From: Mariniblastus sp.
Lineage (GTDB): Bacteria; Planctomycetota; Planctomycetia; Pirellulales; Pirellulaceae
Length of the DNA: 43,612 nt
NCBI GenBank assembly: GCA_028823415.1
Contig: JAPKBL010000031.1
Span: forward strand, 1 to 43,612
Direction of reading: 5' to 3'
Shown here piece by piece: positions 35,065 through 43,612 of the stretch. The position numbers and the translations under genes are program-made. Position 1 is the stretch's first letter, and each line of letters begins with the position of its first letter. Below the pieces are notes generated by a model. That model was not told the origin of the DNA and did no database searches. It was given only the letters and a program-made list of their open reading frames with translations.

Positions 35065-36939
35065 TCATTCACTATCTGTAAACCAATTCATCATCTTGTC
35101 CCACTGAGAATCGTTATTACTCTTTATCTCAGCCTCAATTTCACCGACCGTGTCCTCTTCTACTCGAGGAACGAAAGTCACCCGCTCATTGCCCGTTCGA
35201 AATAATTCAGGCAATGCCTCGGCAACGTATTTTTCAGATTTCTCAGCTGGAATCTCATCCCCATCAGGCGAGTACTCACGCCCCAACTTAGGAACCGCAT
35301 TGACAACCAAACGCGTGTTCAACATTTCAGCATGCTTGGCAGCGCGGAACATCTTCATCTGCGGACCGTATCCGTAGCCCATTTTAGCGAGCGTTTCAAC
35401 GAGATCACTGATGCGATTACTACAGACATTCTTTTCTTCCTCGAACTCCGTCGTATAACGATTTACCGAAACAGTGCCGTTTCCGTTAGCCCGAACGGTC
35501 AAACCCGTTTCAACATGGAGAAAGTTATCCCCCACCGTTTGATCCGAACCGAAAACAATAATTTCCGGACGCTTCGCCCGTGAAAAATGCAACAGCGGTT
35601 CCGCTTCCGATGGAACAACATGCAAGAAAAAATCACTGGCCAACCACTTCCCATAAACCAGCGAATCGTTCGGCGATTGTGCAAGTAACGCACGGAAAGC
35701 TCCATAGCGAGTCTCCGCACTCTGCAAATTCAATAAATCAGCAAGTGCAATCGAAGCGCTTACGTCGTCCAGAGACGACAACGCAGTTAGAGCATTCCAG
35801 CGAAACGCAGGCTCTTCCTTTGCCGCTTTTTTCAAAATATCTACGCCATCGTCGTGCTCCATAAACGCCAACGCCTGAGCTGCATGAAACTGAACCTCAA
35901 GGTCATGGTGCCGCAACGCGCGTTTTAATGCAGGAACTCCGTCGACGCCAAGTGCCTCCAATCGGATCGCAGCCAAACCAGACTTTGATGGCTCCCCGAT
36001 CTCCTGCTCTAAAGCCTCCAATCGGTTCACCCGGTCGGTGGCAGATTCAGAGTAAGCGATATTCTTGACCACTCCCAAATAACGACCAATGTTTTGTCGA
36101 TAATTCTCAGGAACCAAAAGCACGATATCCCGATTCGTCTTTGGCTCCGCAACACCCTTCTTGCCAGTCGCATCATCTGTGTCAAATCGATCATTAATCG
36201 CACGAGAAATTCGCATCGAAGTACTCGCTGGAACATTTTCCTTGCGCACCTTCAATCCAAGTGGACGATCCACCTTCGCCTTGCCACCCCCCAGCACAAC
36301 GCCCCGCAGCTGATTGGATGGGCCTTTTTCTGATTCAAAAAGAGCATCCACAAGAATTCGACCTTTCCCATAGCCAGTAGTGCGGCCTTGTTTCAAACCG
36401 CCACCTAGCCTGGCCATCGGCTGCATTCTCGTCTGCAAAATCATGCCGTCTTCTAAACTCTTTGCCACAGAACCTCCCACCGTCACGACCTCAAGATCAT
36501 AATATTCACCCTTCCTAATTCCGGGCGGCAGCATACCTTTGATTACGACGATTTCGGTGTTCATACTCGAAAGCAACTTACTTGGATTCTCGACGCTTGA
36601 GTTGGAGCTAAGCGACTTTAAAACAAGGTCTCGCTGAACATTCGGCTTGGCACTACTTCCAGTCCGATCCAAATCATACGCTAGACCGACACCCTCAACC
36701 TTGGCAAAATTCAAACCATAAATGCCGCATAAGTTTCCGATATACTTGGTCGTTGGTTCTTTGTCTTCATACAGTTGGCTGATTGATTTTGCATCGGGAC
36801 TCTGCCCTCGCTTGATCAAATTTTGACACCCAACCAAAGATAATACGACAGAAACTGCCAAACAACCGACTCCCAAATTGAGAAAACGTCCATTTCCTCT
36901 GGTCGAATCTTTCGAATCAATTGCATTTCGAAATGTCAT
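35065..36939 (-). CDS. Lipoprotein with FlgI-like domain and HEAT-like repeats
   Basis: A 624-residue predicted lipoprotein: hydrophobic segment and lipobox L-V-G-C38. Residues about 66-240 resemble the flagellar P-ring protein FlgI: 'VEGVGLAYDLDRTGS', then 'IVVIKGMLPPGIRKGEYYDL' and 'GGSVAKSLEDGMILQT', which match FlgI's 'vxAxLPPfaxpGxxiDvxVSSiGDAxSLxGGxLlxTPL' pattern. About 310-440 is helical with HEAT-like repeats ('DGVPALKRALRHHDLEVQF', 'DGVDILKKAAKEEPAFRW'). The C-terminal part has another strand-rich domain. No flagellar gene is near, so it is not an ordinary P-ring. GGGAAGG lies upstream of the ATG at 36939. It directly precedes smc. Role unknown. Confidence 0.72.
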   Translation of the reverse strand: MTFRNAIDSKDSTRGNGRFLNLGVGCLAVSVVLSLVGCQNLIKRGQSPDAKSISQLYEDKEPTTKYIGNLCGIYGLNFAKVEGVGLAYDLDRTGSSAKPNVQRDLVLKSLSSNSSVENPSKLLSSMNTEIVVIKGMLPPGIRKGEYYDLEVVTVGGSVAKSLEDGMILQTRMQPMARLGGGLKQGRTTGYGKGRILVDALFESEKGPSNQLRGVVLGGGKAKVDRPLGLKVRKENVPASTSMRISRAINDRFDTDDATGKKGVAEPKTNRDIVLLVPENYRQNIGRYLGVVKNIAYSESATDRVNRLEALEQEIGEPSKSGLAAIRLEALGVDGVPALKRALRHHDLEVQFHAAQALAFMEHDDGVDILKKAAKEEPAFRWNALTALSSLDDVSASIALADLLNLQSAETRYGAFRALLAQSPNDSLVYGKWLASDFFLHVVPSEAEPLLHFSRAKRPEIIVFGSDQTVGDNFLHVETGLTVRANGNGTVSVNRYTTEFEEEKNVCSNRISDLVETLAKMGYGYGPQMKMFRAAKHAEMLNTRLVVNAVPKLGREYSPDGDEIPAEKSEKYVAEALPELFRTGNERVTFVPRVEEDTVGEIEAEIKSNNDSQWDKMMNWFTDSE

Positions 36940-37271
36940 ATCGCGCCTTCCCTGGCTCGCACTTGCTTTAACTCTTTAAACGCAACTTATGCGCTAAACG
37001 ATTACTATCTGTGCCGAAATTAGGTTCATTCGCTAACGGGGTCAACGTCAAACACCCAACTGCGCCTAGCAAGCCCATCAAACGGCGATTTAGGCAAACA
37101 AAGAGACCGTCTGCTAGCACGCAAGTTTAAGCACGACTGAAATTGGCAATCTAGACAGCCAAAGAGGGGCACGGCCACCGCGGCTATTTTTGAGTGCCCA
37201 TGTTAGATAGAATATGTTTCGGAACTATTTGTTTATCACTCGACATCTCAATAATTCAGGACAATAAGCCG
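36940..37271. other. Divergent intergenic region
   Basis: 332 bases between the divergent FlgI-like/HEAT gene and the SASA esterase gene, presumably holding both promoters; none is convincing. GGGCAC (37167-37172) and GTGCCC (37194-37199) form a 6-bp inverted repeat with a 21-base interior containing CCGCGG. The GTG/ATG codons at 37194/37200 are in frame with the esterase but would bury its signal peptide. Confidence 0.4.
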
Positions 37272-38888
37272 ATGCGACCACTCAAAACATTTGGGCTGAT
37301 CCTTTTAGGCTTCGCTTCAACCCTGTCAATTCCGGTAGACCAAACATTAGATGCCCAGACGAAGCAACGCCCGATCGCTCGGGTGTTTATTCTTGCCGGC
37401 CAGTCCAATATGGAGGGTCACGGTGTCGTCGATTTGGATCACCCGGAGTATTACAACGGCGGCAAGGGAATCCTGACCACGGTAATGCGTTCTCCGGAAA
37501 ACAGATTGTCAATGGCGCACCTGCTCAACGACGATGGCAGCTGGCGGGTGCGAGATGATGCCTTCTGTTGGTACAGAACCGAGAATGAACTGAAAGCCGG
37601 CGGGATATCGATCGGATTTGCCGTCTACGGAGGCGAACCACACCATTTCGGCCCTGAAATGCAGTTTGGGCACGTTGTGGGTGACGCATTTAGCGATCCG
37701 GTTCTTATTATCAAAACCGCATGGGGTGGAAAAAGCCTCATGACTGACTTTCGACCGCCAAGCTCCGGCGGTGATGTCGGCCCATTTTATATCCGCATGC
37801 TAGAGCAGTTAGGCGAGGCGATGGAAGAGGCGCCAAACAAGATACCGGCATTGAAGGACCACGAGCTTGTCATTTCCGGATTTGTCTGGCAGCAAGGCTG
37901 GAACGACATGTGCGACCAAGACGCGACCAATCAATACACCGACAATCTGGTGAATTTTATTTCGGACATTCGCAAGCAAGTCGGAATTCGAGACTTGCCC
38001 TTTGTTTTTGGTGAACTTGGAAACGGTGGCCCCGCAGAACAAGGCAGCATGAAAAAATTCCGAGACGCCCAAGCAGCCGTTGCCGCAAAAGAAATCGACA
38101 ACGTAACGTACGTTGAAACGACAGACTTTGCTCGTTTGCCAGAAAACTCACCCAATCAAGGTCACGGTCACCACTGGTATGGAAACGCCGAGAGCTACTT
38201 TTTTCTCGGAAACGCGTTGGGAGAAGCAATGGTCCAACTCTTGCAAGGCGAAGCGGATGCAGAGAGAACAAAGAAGTCGCGAGTTCTAATACTCGGGGAT
38301 TCCATTTCAATCGGCTACACTCCGACTGTCCAGAAATTATTAGCCAATGAAGCCGTCGTTATCAGGCCCATGCAGGGCGAAAAAAAAGCTGAGAATTGTG
38401 CTGGAACCGACAATGGCATTGCGAACATCGATCGGTGGTTAGAGATCGGCGGCGGCAACTGGGACGTCATTCACTTTAATTTCGGTCTTCACGACCTAAA
38501 ACATATTGACGCCAAAACCGGAAAAAATTCAAACGTTGCTACCGACCCATTGCAGTCCGATCCGACAGACTATCAACGACAGTTAAAAGAGATCGTTGGT
38601 AAGTTAAAAAAGACCGGTGCCCGGCTGATCCTTTGCACAACGACTCCCGTCCCGACAGGATCCAGCCCACTACGAGAGGAAACCTCCCCTCCACTGTACA
38701 ACGAAATCGCAAAGAAAATTGCACGCGACAATGGAATCGAGGTCAACGATCTTTACGCCTATTCCTTAGATCGGCTTAGCGAAATCCAACGACCTGCCAA
38801 CGTGCATTTCTCAGCAGAGGGCTCGCAGGTGCTTGGCGAAGAAGTCGCAAGAGCAATCTCTAAAGCTCTCGCCAGCGAAAATAAATAA
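37272..38888 (+). CDS. Exported SASA-type acetylesterase fused to a second SGNH hydrolase domain
   Basis: From the ATG at 37272 the protein is 538 residues with a signal peptide (about 1-28). The first domain (about 35-330) is a sialate O-acetylesterase-like (SASA) SGNH hydrolase: 'VFILAGQSNMEGHG' with the nucleophile Ser in G-Q-S-N-M, 'TAWGGKSL' and 'WQQGWND'. The second domain (about 340-535) is another SGNH/GDSL hydrolase: 'VLILGDSISIGY' (GDS), 'FNFGLHDLK' (G-x-x-D/N-type) and a C-terminal 'DxxH' as 'ANVHFSAEGSQ'. Both carry recognisable catalytic Ser and His, so both may be active. It probably removes acetyl or other esters from polysaccharide outside the cell. An upstream GTG at 37194 is in frame but less likely. 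Confidence 0.85.
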   Translation: MRPLKTFGLILLGFASTLSIPVDQTLDAQTKQRPIARVFILAGQSNMEGHGVVDLDHPEYYNGGKGILTTVMRSPENRLSMAHLLNDDGSWRVRDDAFCWYRTENELKAGGISIGFAVYGGEPHHFGPEMQFGHVVGDAFSDPVLIIKTAWGGKSLMTDFRPPSSGGDVGPFYIRMLEQLGEAMEEAPNKIPALKDHELVISGFVWQQGWNDMCDQDATNQYTDNLVNFISDIRKQVGIRDLPFVFGELGNGGPAEQGSMKKFRDAQAAVAAKEIDNVTYVETTDFARLPENSPNQGHGHHWYGNAESYFFLGNALGEAMVQLLQGEADAERTKKSRVLILGDSISIGYTPTVQKLLANEAVVIRPMQGEKKAENCAGTDNGIANIDRWLEIGGGNWDVIHFNFGLHDLKHIDAKTGKNSNVATDPLQSDPTDYQRQLKEIVGKLKKTGARLILCTTTPVPTGSSPLREETSPPLYNEIAKKIARDNGIEVNDLYAYSLDRLSEIQRPANVHFSAEGSQVLGEEVARAISKALASENK

Positions 38889-38901
38889 AGGAATATCCAA
38901 G

Positions 38902-40209
38902 CTATTTAACGCGGCGCGCAACTGCAAACACCAACTGGTTTTCGACGACTGACTTGGCTGTCCAGTTGAATTCTATGACCTCATTGGACTTGGTAACGTA
39001 ACGATTGGTAAAATCAAAAACTGGCTCACCAAATTCCAGTTTCTCCATGACCCTCTTTGTTTCCTCTCGGTCGTCTGGGTGCACAAAATCAAAAAACGAC
39101 CGGGCCAGCAATTCGCGTTCGGTGTAACCCAGAACGCGATTAAAATTCCCGTTTACCCTGCGGAAGTATCCGTCGAACCCAGCGATACAAAACAGATCCA
39201 AAGATAACTCGAAAAACTGGCTAATGTCACTCTTCAGTCGGTCGAGTGCCGAGTCACTGTAAATCGCCATTTCTTTAGCCAGAATCGCCGCATCCCAGGG
39301 CCGATCCATTGGATTCGGCTGAAGACATAATTTTGCCAGCCGGATGAGCACTTTGTCGTACGCGGAACGATCCAGCCGGCCGAAAGCATCGGACAGATCG
39401 GCCTTTTTGGCAAGCTGCAAAACATCCGACGCACAATCTCCGAGGTAGGGCGGATGCCCAGTAAGAATTTCGCACAAGATTGCCCCTAAGCAAAACACGT
39501 CCGTTCGTTTGTTAACCCGTTCTCCGTTAGCTTGTTCTGGTGCCATATATGGCAGCGTCCCATGCACGCGACCGTGTTCGTCAGTAGCTTGACTTGCATT
39601 GTCGGTTGTAGAAAACCTCGCAGCCGACGGATGCGACGACTCACCAGAGTCAACAGACCGCGCGAGCCCCCAGTCCATGAGATGGACTTCTCCGAATTCA
39701 CCCACCATGATGTTTGCCGGCTTGAGATCCAAGTGAATAAAATGCTGCGAATGTGTGTATGCCATCACCTGGCAAACGTACGAAAACACCTGCAGTAGCC
39801 TCGCACTTGGATTATCGCGTTTGCTGTGTTCCCGAATGATAGCACCAAGGGTCTCTCCCTCGACCAATTTCATTACGTGAAAGGGCCTGCCCCCCTTGGT
39901 TCTTCCAAACTCGTAGATGCGTACGACCCCCGGGTGCTGCAACCTTCCCATGATTTTGGCTTCTTGGATGAAAGCCTTTACCGCATCATCAGAATTCCCG
40001 TGGCCGCAACTGAGGAGCTTGACTGCAACGTCACGATTCAAATCCAGATCACGCGCCCGAAAAACAACCCCCATCCCTCCACGGCCAATTTCATCACTGA
40101 TTTGATATCGACTGGTTGCCTCAATGTACTCATCGGGATCCGCATCTTTGATTTCGAAAACATCCGAAGCCTTAGTATCCGATAAATTACCATGTCTTGT
40201 TGAATCCAT
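38902..40209 (-). CDS. Ser/Thr protein kinase with C-terminal PAS domain
   Basis: A soluble 435-residue Hanks-type kinase. The glycine loop 'GRGGMG' is at 42-47, the Lys at K64, the catalytic loop 'HLDLKPAN' (D161) and the metal motif 'DWG' (179-181) in place of DFG, followed by 'GTLPYMAPEQA'. The HRD Arg is Leu, so it is a non-RD kinase, likely not controlled by activation-loop phosphorylation. After residue ~300 a PAS domain (about 318-430) includes 'FDGYFRRVNGNFNRVLGYT' and 'FFDFVHPDDREETKRVME'. The open frame begins with TTG at 40248, but the ATG at 40209 has GGAG at 6-base spacing. There is no transmembrane helix. It probably couples a small-molecule or redox/light cue to phosphorylation; the ligand is unknown. 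Confidence 0.92.
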   Translation of the reverse strand: MDSTRHGNLSDTKASDVFEIKDADPDEYIEATSRYQISDEIGRGGMGVVFRARDLDLNRDVAVKLLSCGHGNSDDAVKAFIQEAKIMGRLQHPGVVRIYEFGRTKGGRPFHVMKLVEGETLGAIIREHSKRDNPSARLLQVFSYVCQVMAYTHSQHFIHLDLKPANIMVGEFGEVHLMDWGLARSVDSGESSHPSAARFSTTDNASQATDEHGRVHGTLPYMAPEQANGERVNKRTDVFCLGAILCEILTGHPPYLGDCASDVLQLAKKADLSDAFGRLDRSAYDKVLIRLAKLCLQPNPMDRPWDAAILAKEMAIYSDSALDRLKSDISQFFELSLDLFCIAGFDGYFRRVNGNFNRVLGYTERELLARSFFDFVHPDDREETKRVMEKLEFGEPVFDFTNRYVTKSNEVIEFNWTAKSVVENQLVFAVARRVK

Positions 40210-40540
40210 ACGCAACTCCGACCTGAATTTGACGAGAGACACTTCCAATCTCTAATTACGTATAAAACTCTACGAGCAGCCTTTATTTTAGAAGGTGACG
40301 GTAGCAGTGCAAATTAGAAACAGCAAAAAACACTTTAGTCATCCCCAGCAGTTTAATCGAGCGAGAGTGCTCCCCCCAATACCCTTCCCCTGACCTTGGC
40401 AACCATTGAAACGCAATGCGACCAGAGGTTCCTGCGATAAAACCGCATCAGTCACATCGGATACAAGCCTAGGTGGCGGGCTAAAGCATCGAATCCATAC
40501 CCACCGAGGTCGCTGCAAGCCTAGCATCGCACAGGCAATA
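40210..40540. other. Intergenic region between uvrD and the kinase gene
   Basis: 331 bases between two same-strand genes. CAAGCCTAG occurs twice (40464-40472 and 40515-40523), 51 bases apart, otherwise I see no repeat, tRNA or convincing open frame. It must hold the kinase promoter; no clear -35/-10 pair stands out. Confidence 0.4.
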
Positions 40541-42538
40541 TCAAGTCCCGCGAGGTTGTTGATAATTGGGATGATCCGCTTTCCCGGTCAATTCGTACAG
40601 AAATCGACTCGGCTTTGTATCTCTAGGCTTCCCCCATTTCAGCCGCGTAAGCGACATCGACAACGTCAACCTTTCTTCGGCCCGCGTCACACCGACGTAA
40701 CACAGTCGGCGCTCTTCGTCGACCGATGCGTCGTTTTCCAACGAACGATGGTGAGGCAAAATCCCTTCCTCCAACCCAACGATATAAACCTCGGGAAACT
40801 CAAGCCCCTTTGCACTGTGCATGGTCATCAAAGCAATTGCATTCTTCTTAAGCTGCTTCTCTTTTTCATCGTTAGCATCCTGCTCTCCGAGCAACAGCTT
40901 ATCGAGAAAATCATCGAGCCGTGGCTTGGCTGCTGATTGTTCATATTCGCTCAATGAATTAACAATCTGCTCCACCACCGCCCACCGCGACTCGCGTTCC
41001 TCCGGTTCGGAATAAATTCGATTTATCTCATTCCGATACCTAATATTCTGAATTAGGTTTCTCGACAAATCGACCAGAGAATCGTCTTCCGTTTGATAGA
41101 GCGTTTCTTCGATCTGGGAAGCCAAGTCTTCGATGCCCCGCAGCGTTTTGGGGTTCAGTGGTGGCCGTTCTTCCGCCCCGGTTACAAGATCCCACAGCGA
41201 AACCTTATGATCGATCGCGTGCTTGAGCAATACCTCAATTGACTTCTTACCAATTCCACGGGGGGGAGTATTGATAATCCGCAAGACAGACACCTCATCA
41301 GGTGAGCCACCAATCAACCGCAGATAAGCCAACAGGTCTTTGACTTCCTTCCGATCAAAGAAAGACATTCCCCCCACTAAAATGTAAGGAAGCTTCGCCT
41401 TGCGCAGCTCGGTCTCAAAAATTCTCGGCTGCTCATTGGTTCGAAACAGGATGGCAAAATCGCGAGGCTCGCGCCCCTTTTGCTCCAACCGTTTACGTAT
41501 GCTGTGTACCGTTTCTTGTGCTTCAACGGTCTCATTGGGGTATTGCAAAATTGCCGGCTTTTCCCCGCCCGACCGCGCCGCCCGAAGAACCTTGTCATGG
41601 CGCGTCTTGTTGAATTTTATCAACGTATTGGCGACCTCAATAATTGCCTCGGTGGAACGATAATTATCCTCCAAGCGAACAACTTTCGCGTCAGGCCAGT
41701 CTCGATTAAAACTCAAAATGTGCTCGACCTCGGCCCCCCTCCATCCGTAGATGGATTGATCGTCATCGCCAACAACACATAGATTTCGATGCTCGGCCAA
41801 TGCCTTGACGATCCGATATTGACTCGTATTGGTGTCCTGGTATTCGTCGACGAGAATATGATCGAACCGGCCCGCCTCGACCGCTCGCACCGATTCGTAC
41901 TCGTTGAACAACTTTTCTGTCAACAATAATAGATCGTCGAAGTCGACAGCCCCCATCAACTTGAGCTGCCGCTGGTAACGCTTATATCCAATCGCCGCCA
42001 AATGCTGGGCATCGGTCTCACAGGCAATCTCTGCCTGTGCGGGCGTCAATGACTTGCATTTCCAATGCCCAATCCAATACAGAAGTTGACTCGGGGCGAG
42101 CAACTTATCCGACACGTTAATCTCACGAAGAACACTTCGCGCCAGCCCCTCCTGATCACCTCGGTTGTAGATTGCAAATTTCAACGGATATCCAAGCGGC
42201 TCAATTTGTCGCCTTAAGATCCGCACGCAAAGGGAATGGAAAGTGGAAATCGTCGGCGCGTGATCGGCTGAAATTTTTCCGCTTTTTTTAGATTTGGAAG
42301 AGTAGGGCTTGCCCAGACTCACTCCCAGCATCTTTCCCAACCGCTCTTTCATCTCGTTGGCGGCTTTATTGGTGAACGTCATTCCGAGAATTCGCTCTCC
42401 AGGCACCCCGGATTTGATCAGCTTGGCTATGCGGAAGGTAATTACCCGCGTCTTGCCCGTTCCAGCCCCAGCTAGGACCAAAAGTGGGCCAGACAGGGTG
42501 TTTACGGCTTCATGCTGATCTGGATTCAGTCCACTCAT
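40541..42538 (-). CDS. ATP-dependent 3'-5' DNA helicase, UvrD/PcrA family
   Basis: A 665-residue superfamily 1A helicase for repair and replication-fork restart. Motifs in order: 'LNPDQHEAV' (Q motif), 'LAGAGTGKTRVI' (I), 'TFTNKAANEMKER' (Ia), 'VDEYQDTN' (II), 'VGDDDQSIYGWRGA' (III), 'NYRSTEAI' (IV), 'TMHSAKGLEF' (V) and 'CYVGVTRAEERL' (VI). It lacks the long C-terminal tail of E. coli UvrD and is closest in layout to PcrA/Rep-type enzymes; the sequence alone does not separate uvrD, pcrA and rep, so no symbol is given. ATG at 42538. It diverges from the TPR-like gene. Confidence 0.93.
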   Translation of the reverse strand: MSGLNPDQHEAVNTLSGPLLVLAGAGTGKTRVITFRIAKLIKSGVPGERILGMTFTNKAANEMKERLGKMLGVSLGKPYSSKSKKSGKISADHAPTISTFHSLCVRILRRQIEPLGYPLKFAIYNRGDQEGLARSVLREINVSDKLLAPSQLLYWIGHWKCKSLTPAQAEIACETDAQHLAAIGYKRYQRQLKLMGAVDFDDLLLLTEKLFNEYESVRAVEAGRFDHILVDEYQDTNTSQYRIVKALAEHRNLCVVGDDDQSIYGWRGAEVEHILSFNRDWPDAKVVRLEDNYRSTEAIIEVANTLIKFNKTRHDKVLRAARSGGEKPAILQYPNETVEAQETVHSIRKRLEQKGREPRDFAILFRTNEQPRIFETELRKAKLPYILVGGMSFFDRKEVKDLLAYLRLIGGSPDEVSVLRIINTPPRGIGKKSIEVLLKHAIDHKVSLWDLVTGAEERPPLNPKTLRGIEDLASQIEETLYQTEDDSLVDLSRNLIQNIRYRNEINRIYSEPEERESRWAVVEQIVNSLSEYEQSAAKPRLDDFLDKLLLGEQDANDEKEKQLKKNAIALMTMHSAKGLEFPEVYIVGLEEGILPHHRSLENDASVDEERRLCYVGVTRAEERLTLSMSLTRLKWGKPRDTKPSRFLYELTGKADHPNYQQPRGT

Positions 42539-42618
42539 TGAAAATTCAAATAGAGTCAGGTTTTCTAATTACCGAACAAGCAACAAATCTGAAAAACGAG
42601 GGAACGACAGAATTAGCT

Positions 42619-42630
42619 GGCCGATCGGCC
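42619..42630. promoter_or_regulatory. 12-bp perfect palindrome in the uvrD divergent gap
   Basis: GGCCGATCGGCC is a perfect palindrome 81 bases upstream of the helicase ATG and about 70 bases upstream of the -35 of the divergent gene. It is not an SOS box (no CTG-N10-CAG). Could be an operator or coincidence. Confidence 0.25.
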
Positions 42631-42698
42631 GAAACACACAATTTCCCCCTGCTCGCTACAATGTAACGCGTGATCTGTCTTAAGATGAGGGGTCGCTA

Positions 42699-42728
42699 TT
42701 GACCATCTGTTCAAAACGCCCGTATACT
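42699..42728 (+). promoter_or_regulatory. Good sigma-70-type promoter for the TPR-like gene
   Basis: TTGACC (42699-42704) and TATACT (42723-42728) are separated by 18 bases. Expected transcription start is near 42735, giving a leader of roughly 67 bases before the ATG at 42802. This is the best promoter match I found in the window. Confidence 0.6.
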
Positions 42729-42801
42729 GCGTCCTAAAGAATTTCCCCCCAAAGCATGCGGTCGAATTTCGATCCATCCACGAGACAGGCGACAAGCCCC
42801 A

Positions 42802-43612
42802 ATGGCCAAAAAAAATAACAGAAAATCCGGAAAACCGGTTCAAGAAGTCGAAGAACTGACAACGGCAGAACAATTCTTCGAAAGTATCAAACCGCACATC
42901 ACGACCATCGTATTGCTAGTGATTGCGGGTACTCTTGGTTTTATCGCAATCGTATTCCTGATTAATAGCAGCCTTTCTAAATCCGAAGGGGAGTGGAGGG
43001 CACTCGCTCAGGCTTCTTCGATGTCTTATGTCTCCGGAGACTTCAACGCACTTGAAATTGTTTCGACTGAATTCGCCGACACCAAAGCAGGTTTATGGGC
43101 ACTGCAAATGTCCGCAGACAATCGACTGCAAAATGGCGTATCCCAAATGATGATTGATAAAGTTGCAGCTCAACAACTTTTAGAAAAAGCTCGCGACGAT
43201 TTCCAAACAATCGTCGATGCACCCCAGGCAAAGAAAACCTCGATGCTGCATCGTCGTTCACTCTTTTCTCTCGCCTATTGCTTTGAGACACTGGGAGATC
43301 TAGCCGAGGCAAACAAGAATTACGATAAGTTGATCGCGGAAGCTGGTGATTCTGCATTCGCTAACTTGGCATTACAGGGACTCGAAAGAACTGCAGACGA
43401 ACGCTACGCAGCAATTTTCGAAAAGTTTAAAAACTACGAAGAAATCGAAATTGGGGAAGCACCCGGACCAGAACTTCCCAGTCGTCCTCTGATCGAGCTA
43501 CCGCCCGAACTAGAGGCCCCCAACAACGATTTCGTGCCACCTGCAGAAAAGAAACCGGCAGAAGAGAAACCGGCAGAAGAGAAACCGGCAGAAGAGAAAC
43601 CGGCAGAAGAGA
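42802..43612 (+). CDS. Membrane-anchored TPR-like protein, truncated by the window edge
   Basis: At least 270 codons run open to the window end. The N terminus is polar/basic, followed by 'FFESIKPHITTIVLLVIAGT' and one transmembrane helix (about 36-56). A helical soluble part with 'EGEWRALAQAS', 'AGLWALQMSADNRLQNGV', 'SLFSLAYCFETLGDLAEAN' and 'YDKLIAEAGDSAFANLA' fits TPR-like repeats, in the style of the YfgM/TPR_21 membrane proteins. A Pro/Glu-rich linker ends in tandem KPAEE repeats at the edge. A good promoter and the ATG at 42802 support expression. The C-terminal part is outside the window, so an additional domain cannot be excluded. Confidence 0.8.
   Translation, partial: MAKKNNRKSGKPVQEVEELTTAEQFFESIKPHITTIVLLVIAGTLGFIAIVFLINSSLSKSEGEWRALAQASSMSYVSGDFNALEIVSTEFADTKAGLWALQMSADNRLQNGVSQMMIDKVAAQQLLEKARDDFQTIVDAPQAKKTSMLHRRSLFSLAYCFETLGDLAEANKNYDKLIAEAGDSAFANLALQGLERTADERYAAIFEKFKNYEEIEIGEAPGPELPSRPLIELPPELEAPNNDFVPPAEKKPAEEKPAEEKPAEEKPAEE
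43543..43612 (+). repeat. 15-bp in-frame tandem repeats coding for KPAEE units
   Basis: The unit gcagaagagaaaccg repeats with exact copies at 43558-43572, 43573-43587 and 43588-43602, a variant at 43543-43557 and a partial copy running off the window. It encodes an Ala-Glu-Glu-Lys-Pro linker of the TPR-like protein. The total copy number is not visible. Confidence 0.9.

Noticed and set aside
40464..40523. Possible mobile-element ends or attachment sites from the CAAGCCTAG pair
   Set aside because: Nine bases only, no integrase or tRNA near, and no inverted ends; likely chance.

Overview
The window looks like a chromosomal stretch from a planctomycete, probably a Pirellulaceae-like marine lineage. 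The evidence is the gene repertoire: an exported sulfatase coupled to a ThuA-like protein, an exported SASA/SGNH esterase, a Ser/Thr kinase with PAS, a secretin-N-domain protein with Gly-rich tail, a FlgI-like/HEAT lipoprotein, MJ0042-type zinc ribbons, and several exported proteins of unknown function. Shine-Dalgarno sites are sparse and GTG/TTG starts are used. I see no phage, IS element, CRISPR array, rRNA or tRNA gene, and no broken gene. The taxonomic call is inference from gene content only.

Layout. 1-57 holds short direct repeats. 61-2697: nrdR (-), a membrane PH-like protein (+), a small zinc-finger membrane protein (-) and a Crp/Fnr regulator (-). 2934-8070: a large exported secretin-N-domain protein (-), tsaD (+) and an exported BON-domain protein (-). 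8529-14089 (all +): a large exported protein, trkA, a small exported coiled-coil protein and an exported pentein-fold (agmatine deiminase-like) protein. 14095-19591: a glycan cluster with a GT4 glycosyltransferase and a GT-A-like protein (-), then an unusual GT-B protein and galE (+). 19668-21493: a zinc-ribbon membrane protein and upp (-). 21649-26029 (+): two tandem type I signal peptidase paralogues, then an lptB-like ABC ATPase. 26057-30610 (-): rlmN, ThuA-like, sulfatase, apt. 30902-31327: a DUF454 membrane protein (+). 31395-36939 (-): smc and the FlgI-like/HEAT lipoprotein. 37272-38888: double SGNH/SASA esterase (+). 38902-42538 (-): Ser/Thr kinase-PAS and UvrD/PcrA helicase. 42802 to the edge: a TPR-like membrane protein (+), cut by the window.

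How the genes fit together. Housekeeping functions (NrdR, TsaD, TrkA, Upp, Apt, RlmN, SMC, UvrD, LptB, LepB) are interleaved with a large share of exported or envelope proteins. The glycan cluster suggests synthesis of a surface polysaccharide; sulfatase/ThuA and the SASA esterase suggest use of sulfated, acetylated polysaccharides. The strongest candidates for under-described biology are the signal peptidase pair (both with a zinc ribbon near the catalytic Ser and a large predicted beta-sandwich insertion; one is a predicted lipoprotein), the FlgI-like/HEAT lipoprotein directly upstream of smc, the secretin-N-domain protein without a recognisable barrel, and the GT-B protein with an inserted beta-sandwich. 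Intergenic repeats and palindromes are listed individually.
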